From: Anthopleura xanthogrammica
Taxonomy: Eukaryota; Cnidaria; Anthozoa; Actiniaria; Actiniidae
Assembly: GCA_964019055.1 (NCBI GenBank)
Contig: OZ025214.1
Coordinates: 10,243,101 to 10,307,100 of the forward strand
Direction of reading: 5' to 3'
DNA: 64,000 bases
A program made the position numbers and the translations under genes. The notes below the pieces were generated by a model that saw only the letters and a list, made by a program, of their open reading frames with translations, was not told the origin of the DNA and did no database searches. How positions within the stretch are numbered: the stretch's first letter is position 1; each line of letters begins with the position of its first letter. Shown here piece by piece: positions 59,326 to 64,000 of this stretch.

Positions 59326-62300
59326 TTAAACGTTTGGCCAGAACTTGCCAATAACATTCCATGAACGTTTGAAGTAGCGTTTCTTGCGTTCGGACTGGAA
59401 ACGCTTGGCAAAGAGAGGAAGGAAGAAAAACAAACGTCGGCGTACACAAGACAGTACAACACGAACAGCAGGCTGCTCGTTACGAAAGCGGAAATTATTA
59501 CGTGACATCCAGACGAAGAACTTGGCCAGATTAAGAACGTAGGAAAAGACAGGTGGGACAATTTCTCGCTCACCTTCATCAAAACCAAAAAGAAGGTGAC
59601 GAGGTGCAAGACGAGGACACAATGGGGTAACACGAAGAAAGATTGTTTGTAGTTGCAGAAGGACAGATTGAGTAAAGGTGCAGTCAAAAAACAAGTGTTG
59701 AAGAGTTTCACGATCGTTGTTACAGTGACACATTGGATCGACAGACATACCAAAAGAAACAAGACGATCAGCAGTATAGAGTACCCCATGTGCAATCTTC
59801 CAATTTACATCGATAACATGACGGTCAAGAGGCAGAACGTGTACTTGTTTCCACGTTTCTGCCCAGTACAAAGAACCAAAAGTAGAAGAGAATTTGTTGA
59901 TACAGTGTGGTGGAATGGCAGTGGTTTTCATTAAGATAGAATAACAGAGCTTGGTGGTGCAAATGGCCAATGGACGTGGCTGTCCATTGTCATCCGCACA
60001 CAAGAAGTATCCATTGCCTCGCGAATGGCCTCCTAGAAGAGCCCAAGATTCCAAGACGGAGGCAAAAAACGGAGGCAAAAGCGAAGATGGGTAGAACGCT
60101 GGAAAAGAAAGAACTTCATGGACTGTGGTACCAAAGCATCTCTGTATGTAATAAGTGAAGAACGTTCCCCATTTATTAGGGGAAAGGATGAACCGTTTGA
60201 TCCATTGGACATGGAGAGCACGGACTTTCAAACGGACATCCACCACTGCAAAACCACCACTTAATTTATCAAGATTGGTAGTTGTACGTGCAACCAGCTC
60301 TTTCTTGCCAGACCAGAAGAATTTAAAAAGAGATTTATTGATTGTGGACAAGAGACCATCTGGTAATGGTAGCACTGTGGCAACATACCAAAGACCAGAG
60401 AGCGCAAGGGCATTCGCCACAAGAGATTTTCCCCGAAAGGACAGACAACGCCGTTGCCAAAGATCAAAGACATTGGAAAGAGATGTAATCCGCTTGTCCC
60501 AGTTTGAAGAAGAAGGCAAATTTGGGCCCAGAGAGGTACCCAGACATGGGATAGCCTCACTGGACCAATCAAGAAGAACTGGTGGGTCTGAGCGATTCGC
60601 CCAGGACCCAAGCCACAGACCTTTTGACTTTGAAGGGTTCAGTTTTGCACCAGATGCCTGTTCATATAGACTATAAATGTCAAAGATAGCACGTATAGAA
60701 TCATCATTGGTGACAGTTAAAGTAGTATCATCTGCATACTGATTGATTAAAGATGTACAAGAAACAGGTCCGGGCAGAAGGAAACCTTCAATACGGGGAC
60801 AAGCTCGGATATTACAAGCCAAGACTTCAGCGGTGATGATGTAAAGCAAGGGTGAGAGTGGACACCCTTGCCGTACACCACGAGACAAAGAAAAGAAAGG
60901 GGTGAAAAACCCATTAACTTGGACAGTGGACAGCACGTCAGTGTAAAACGTACTGATCCACTGAAGAAAATTTGGGCCAAAACCCATTACTCGTAAAGTC
61001 TTGAGAAGAAAAGGCCAATCAACACGGTCAAAAGCTTTCTCTTGATCTAGTGATATTAGGGCAGCAGGGATGTTATTCAGAGTTGCAAAGTCAACGATAT
61101 TTTGTAAAAGAAGAACAGTCTCTCCAATGAAACGGCCAGGCACAGAACCTGACTGATCAGGAGAGATGACTTCAGATAAGACTTTAAGCAACCTGCCAGA
61201 GATTGCTCGTGACGCAATTTTATAGTCGCAGTTGAGTAGAGTAATGGGTCGCCAGTTCTTACGATTACGTAAATCACCCTTTTTGGGGACAAGAGTAATG
61301 GTGCCTTGGCGTTGAGAATAGGAAAGGCAGCCTTTAACACAACCATGATTAAGAACATCTACAAGATCTTTACCAAGAATGTCCCAAAAAGAAAGATAGA
61401 ACTCCATGGGAAGACCATCAAACCCAGGCGTTTTATTACGTGTCATCCCTTTCAAGGCAGCATAGCATTCATCAGGTTTTAAGGCTCCTTCACAAAGATT
61501 TGCTTGTGAAGGATCAAGACGAGACTCCAATTTTCTCAGAAGAATATTTTGAAGAGTATTATCAGTAGATCCAGCAGAAAAGAGTTCAGAATAGAATTCT
61601 TGCCAGGCATCCAGAAGGTCCATAGAAGAAGAAACATATTGACCAGCATTGTTTTGAACAGAGAAGATGGTACTGTCAGACTGTTTCTTTTTGACTGACT
61701 TGAAGAAAAAAGAAGTGGAAGATTCTCCTTCCTCTGCCCATTGGGTGCGGGAACGAACTCGCAAACCCTCAGCTTCAAACTGGTCAAGAATCGAGATTTG
61801 ATGAAGGACTGCCTTGTAACTAGGCATACAAGAGGAATCACCAGAATCTATTTTACTTTTAAGATGAGAAGCACGATTCTCAAGAGTGGACCTTTCCAAA
61901 CGCCTGGCTTTAGCTTTGGAAGAACAATATGTGATGGATAGAGACTTTATCCATTGTTTGCCTCTATCCCACCACAAAGAAAGATGACGGTAGTTGGTTT
62001 TCTGCTGGATCCATCGTTTCCAAAAATTACGGATAATAAGGGAGTAGTCGTCTTCATTAAGAATACTGATGTTGAGTTTCCAAAAACTCGGGCCCCTTTT
62101 CACTGGACAAGGGATATTAATATGTACAATTACAGCACAGTGATCAGAGTGTGGACAAGGAACAATGATTGAAGAAACAGCAAAATAAGACCACACATTA
62201 GGTACGCCAATAAGATCAATACGAGACGATATTGAACCATCTGGACGTGTCCATGTAAACGATTTAGAGACAGGATGCAAAGTACGCCAAATATCAACAA

Positions 62301-62826
62301 CATTAAAATTAACAAAAAGATCAGTAAGTTTATCTGAGGTGTCACGTTGGGTGAAATCAGTGACAGAAGAAGATCGGTCAAGAGAACGATCAAAAACGGC
62401 GTTAAAATCGCCCAACAGAAAAACAGGACTAGAAGTAGTGGTGAACTGATCAAGATCTTCAAAAAAGGGCCCTCTAACCAGATACTGATTAGGGGCATAA
62501 ATACAAACGACACGAAAATCATGACAAGAAGATTGAAAGTCGGCGACTATGACACGTCCAGAATTGTGTTGATGGAAGTTGTTAACAGTAAACCCAGATT
62601 TAAAGAGAATACAAACACCAGCACTGTGACTTGACAAATGCGAACCAACAACAGAGAAAGAAGACCCATTGAACCAAGACTGTAGTTCAGCATCAGATGT
62701 TGAGTGGGTCTCTTGAAGACAAACGATGTCCAGTGAAGGGACCATGGAGTTTAACCAAACAAGAAGAGGCTGCCTTTTTGAAAGGTCGCGAAGACCGTTG
62801 ACATTCAAGGTTAAGATCTTAACCAT
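59326..62826 (-). CDS. Element B copy 7 ORF2
   Basis: 1166 aa, intact, same protein as copies 1 and 4. Confidence 0.96.
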   Translation of the reverse strand: MVKILTLNVNGLRDLSKRQPLLVWLNSMVPSLDIVCLQETHSTSDAELQSWFNGSSFSVVGSHLSSHSAGVCILFKSGFTVNNFHQHNSGRVIVADFQSSCHDFRVVCIYAPNQYLVRGPFFEDLDQFTTTSSPVFLLGDFNAVFDRSLDRSSSVTDFTQRDTSDKLTDLFVNFNVVDIWRTLHPVSKSFTWTRPDGSISSRIDLIGVPNVWSYFAVSSIIVPCPHSDHCAVIVHINIPCPVKRGPSFWKLNISILNEDDYSLIIRNFWKRWIQQKTNYRHLSLWWDRGKQWIKSLSITYCSSKAKARRLERSTLENRASHLKSKIDSGDSSCMPSYKAVLHQISILDQFEAEGLRVRSRTQWAEEGESSTSFFFKSVKKKQSDSTIFSVQNNAGQYVSSSMDLLDAWQEFYSELFSAGSTDNTLQNILLRKLESRLDPSQANLCEGALKPDECYAALKGMTRNKTPGFDGLPMEFYLSFWDILGKDLVDVLNHGCVKGCLSYSQRQGTITLVPKKGDLRNRKNWRPITLLNCDYKIASRAISGRLLKVLSEVISPDQSGSVPGRFIGETVLLLQNIVDFATLNNIPAALISLDQEKAFDRVDWPFLLKTLRVMGFGPNFLQWISTFYTDVLSTVQVNGFFTPFFSLSRGVRQGCPLSPLLYIITAEVLACNIRACPRIEGFLLPGPVSCTSLINQYADDTTLTVTNDDSIRAIFDIYSLYEQASGAKLNPSKSKGLWLGSWANRSDPPVLLDWSSEAIPCLGTSLGPNLPSSSNWDKRITSLSNVFDLWQRRCLSFRGKSLVANALALSGLWYVATVLPLPDGLLSTINKSLFKFFWSGKKELVARTTTNLDKLSGGFAVVDVRLKVRALHVQWIKRFILSPNKWGTFFTYYIQRCFGTTVHEVLSFPAFYPSSLLPPFFASVLESWALLGGHSRGNGYFLCADDNGQPRPLAICTTKLCYSILMKTTAIPPHCINKFSSTFGSLYWAETWKQVHVLPLDRHVIDVNWKIAHGVLYTADRLVSFGMSVDPMCHCNNDRETLQHLFFDCTFTQSVLLQLQTIFLRVTPLCPRLAPRHLLFGFDEGEREIVPPVFSYVLNLAKFFVWMSRNNFRFRNEQPAVRVVLSCVRRRLFFFLPLFAKRFQSERKKRYFKRSWNVIGKFWPNV

Positions 62827-63247
62827 GGAGAGGTTTTAGATGGTTTTTGACCCAAGAAGAAATATGTTTAAACAACCAACAACGCACAAAATAATTAAGT
62901 TGACCACTTGGTGATTCAACATATATTACAAGATACATAAGTTTAAGGTTGATTACTTTGTAATTCAACATATACGTAATATAATTAATTATTAATGTGA
63001 TCACTTTGTGATCCAATATAGAATACAAAATTAAAGGGTTGATTACTTTGTAATTCAACAATAAATACATAATTATTAATGTAATCACTTTGTGATTAAC
63101 TCTAGTATAAAGTAACATAATTAAAGGGTTGATTACTTTGTAATTCAACAATAAATACATAATTATTAGGCTGATCACTTTGTGATTCAGCCTAGTTAAT
63201 ATAAATAGAATAGTAAATATTTGAAATGTAATGTTATTAAAGTACAT
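62819..63247 (-). CDS. Element B copy 7 bridge ORF (uncertain)
   Basis: 142 aa, as in copy 1. Confidence 0.42.
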   Translation of the reverse strand: MYFNNITFQIFTILFILTRLNHKVISLIIMYLLLNYKVINPLIMLLYTRVNHKVITLIIMYLLLNYKVINPLILYSILDHKVITLIINYITYMLNYKVINLKLMYLVIYVESPSGQLNYFVRCWLFKHISSWVKNHLKPLHG

Positions 63248-63252
63248 GAAGA

Positions 63253-64000
63253 TTATTTTTTAGTTTTAGATTTAGTAGACGGCTTTTTAGGAGCAGTGGG
63301 TTTACGAATGGGTACAACAGGCAAGGCAGCTTTTGAAAGACGTTTTGGCAGTCCAGGCATTTTAGATATTGCCTGCGTGACATTGGCCAGAAGAGAAGAA
63401 GGTATTTCGTTGGGGGCATTATCAGAAGAAGAAGGAGGATTACTGTGACTACCTGACTCAGGAGGTTCAGAAAAGAGTGGTGGAGAATCAATTTCAATGT
63501 TGGTGTCTTCTTCTTCCACAAGAGCTGAGTATCGATTCACCGAGTGGTGCGCCTCAATAGCAACAGGAGAAGAGGGGTCGGCAGAGATATCCGACGCAAA
63601 AGGCAAATCATTAACAGTAAAATTTTCAGCAACATCATTAAACGCTTCTGGGTTTTCCTTCTGCGAACGAGATTTTTTGCGTTTAGGCTTACTGGCTTCA
63701 GAAAGACGTTTGCCAGCAACAAATGATATATCAGAATTTGAGCCAGCAGAAGGAGCAACAGGAGTTACAACAGAAGATTCCTCCTGAGTCGGTGTCACAG
63801 GGAGGTCCTCATAGACCACAGGGCTATTATCTAATGTCCAGGGATGTGAGCAGTATTTTGCAGAATGGCCACACATTCCACAACGAATACAAAGATGGTT
63901 GATTTTGTAGGGACAATCATTAATAGCATGCCCCCAACGATTACAGTAATGACAGCATAATTTCTGACCCTTGTAACGAATTACTGCAGGGTACTTACCA
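63253..64000 (-). CDS. Element B copy 7 ORF1, N-terminus off window
   Basis: The frame is open from its stop at 63253 to the window edge (249 codons including the stop). It includes both zinc knuckles and the lysine-rich C-terminus. It carries G198C in knuckle 2 (base 63873), as in copy 6. Confidence 0.92.
   Translation of the reverse strand, partial: GKYPAVIRYKGQKLCCHYCNRWGHAINDCPYKINHLCIRCGMCGHSAKYCSHPWTLDNSPVVYEDLPVTPTQEESSVVTPVAPSAGSNSDISFVAGKRLSEASKPKRKKSRSQKENPEAFNDVAENFTVNDLPFASDISADPSSPVAIEAHHSVNRYSALVEEEDTNIEIDSPPLFSEPPESGSHSNPPSSSDNAPNEIPSSLLANVTQAISKMPGLPKRLSKAALPVVPIRKPTAPKKPSTKSKTKK

Larger units (their letters stand above)
59002..64000 (-). mobile_element. Element B copy 7, 5' end off window
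   Basis: The last 4999 bp of a copy, with the shortest A run (six) in the tail. 3' junction with U1 as in the others; the 5' junction is not visible. Confidence 0.95.

Noticed and set aside
4447..64000. Eight near-identical units as an assembly artefact
   Set aside because: Units differ in element presence, 212-bp copy number, microsatellite length, tail length and point changes, so they are separate loci; exact unit count still depends on the assembly.

Overview
The window is animal-type nuclear DNA. It carries a tandem array in which U1 snRNA (minus), U2 snRNA (minus) and 5S rRNA (plus) lie together in one repeat unit of about 2.36 kb. The array is heavily invaded by non-LTR retrotransposons inserted into the U1 gene. 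U1 and U2 are recognisable from end to end (U1: 5' splice-site pairing sequence, U1A loop, Sm site; U2: branch-point pairing sequence, Sm site). The 5S gene has its internal control regions. A metazoan host is well supported. The 5S sequence looks to me most like that of cnidarians or other early-branching animals, but this is from memory and I give it low weight.

Layout. Positions 1-4446 hold element A, a GC-rich Tx1/L1-like element on the minus strand. It has a complete ORF1 (2576-4225) and an ORF2 that stays open from 2567 off the left edge. Its 5' end joins nt 20 of a U1 gene at 4446/4447. From 4447 to the end there are eight array units, with U1 5' ends at 4466, 12520, 20575, 22936, 37319, 40104, 48588 and 56647. 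Each has an intact U2, an intact 5S and a 1.4-2.1 kb spacer. The spacer holds a telomere-like 212-bp tandem repeat (2, 2, 2, 5, 4, 4, 2 and 2 copies) and a TTAG microsatellite that runs up to the 3' end of the next U1. Intact U1 genes occur only at 22771-22936 and 39939-40104. The other seven U1 genes in view are interrupted.

Element B is an AT-richer family present in seven copies (6825-12504, 14879-20559, 25931-31610, 31624-37303, 42891-48572, 50951-56631, 59002-64000 partial). Every copy lies on the minus strand, in U1 orientation, at the same base of U1. It leaves a 13-14 bp target-site duplication made of U1 nt 3/4-16, which includes the 5' splice-site recognition sequence. Copies 3 and 4 sit head-to-tail in one U1 gene with a single copy of the duplicated target between them. 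Each copy encodes ORF1 (RRM-like plus two CCHC knuckles, about 403 aa), a small bridging ORF of 142 aa over a series of hairpins, and ORF2 (1166 aa, APE endonuclease, YADD reverse transcriptase, C-terminal C/H zinc motif). All ORFs are open, and copies differ by only a few bases, so the family looks young and possibly active.

How it works together (inference). U1 and U2 share an octamer, ATCCCACA, at exactly -61 to -54, which I take as the PSE. Each element is fused to U1 nt 1-16 directly downstream of that promoter, so it is probably transcribed from it. The target is the part of U1 least free to change, and the duplication restores it after each insertion.
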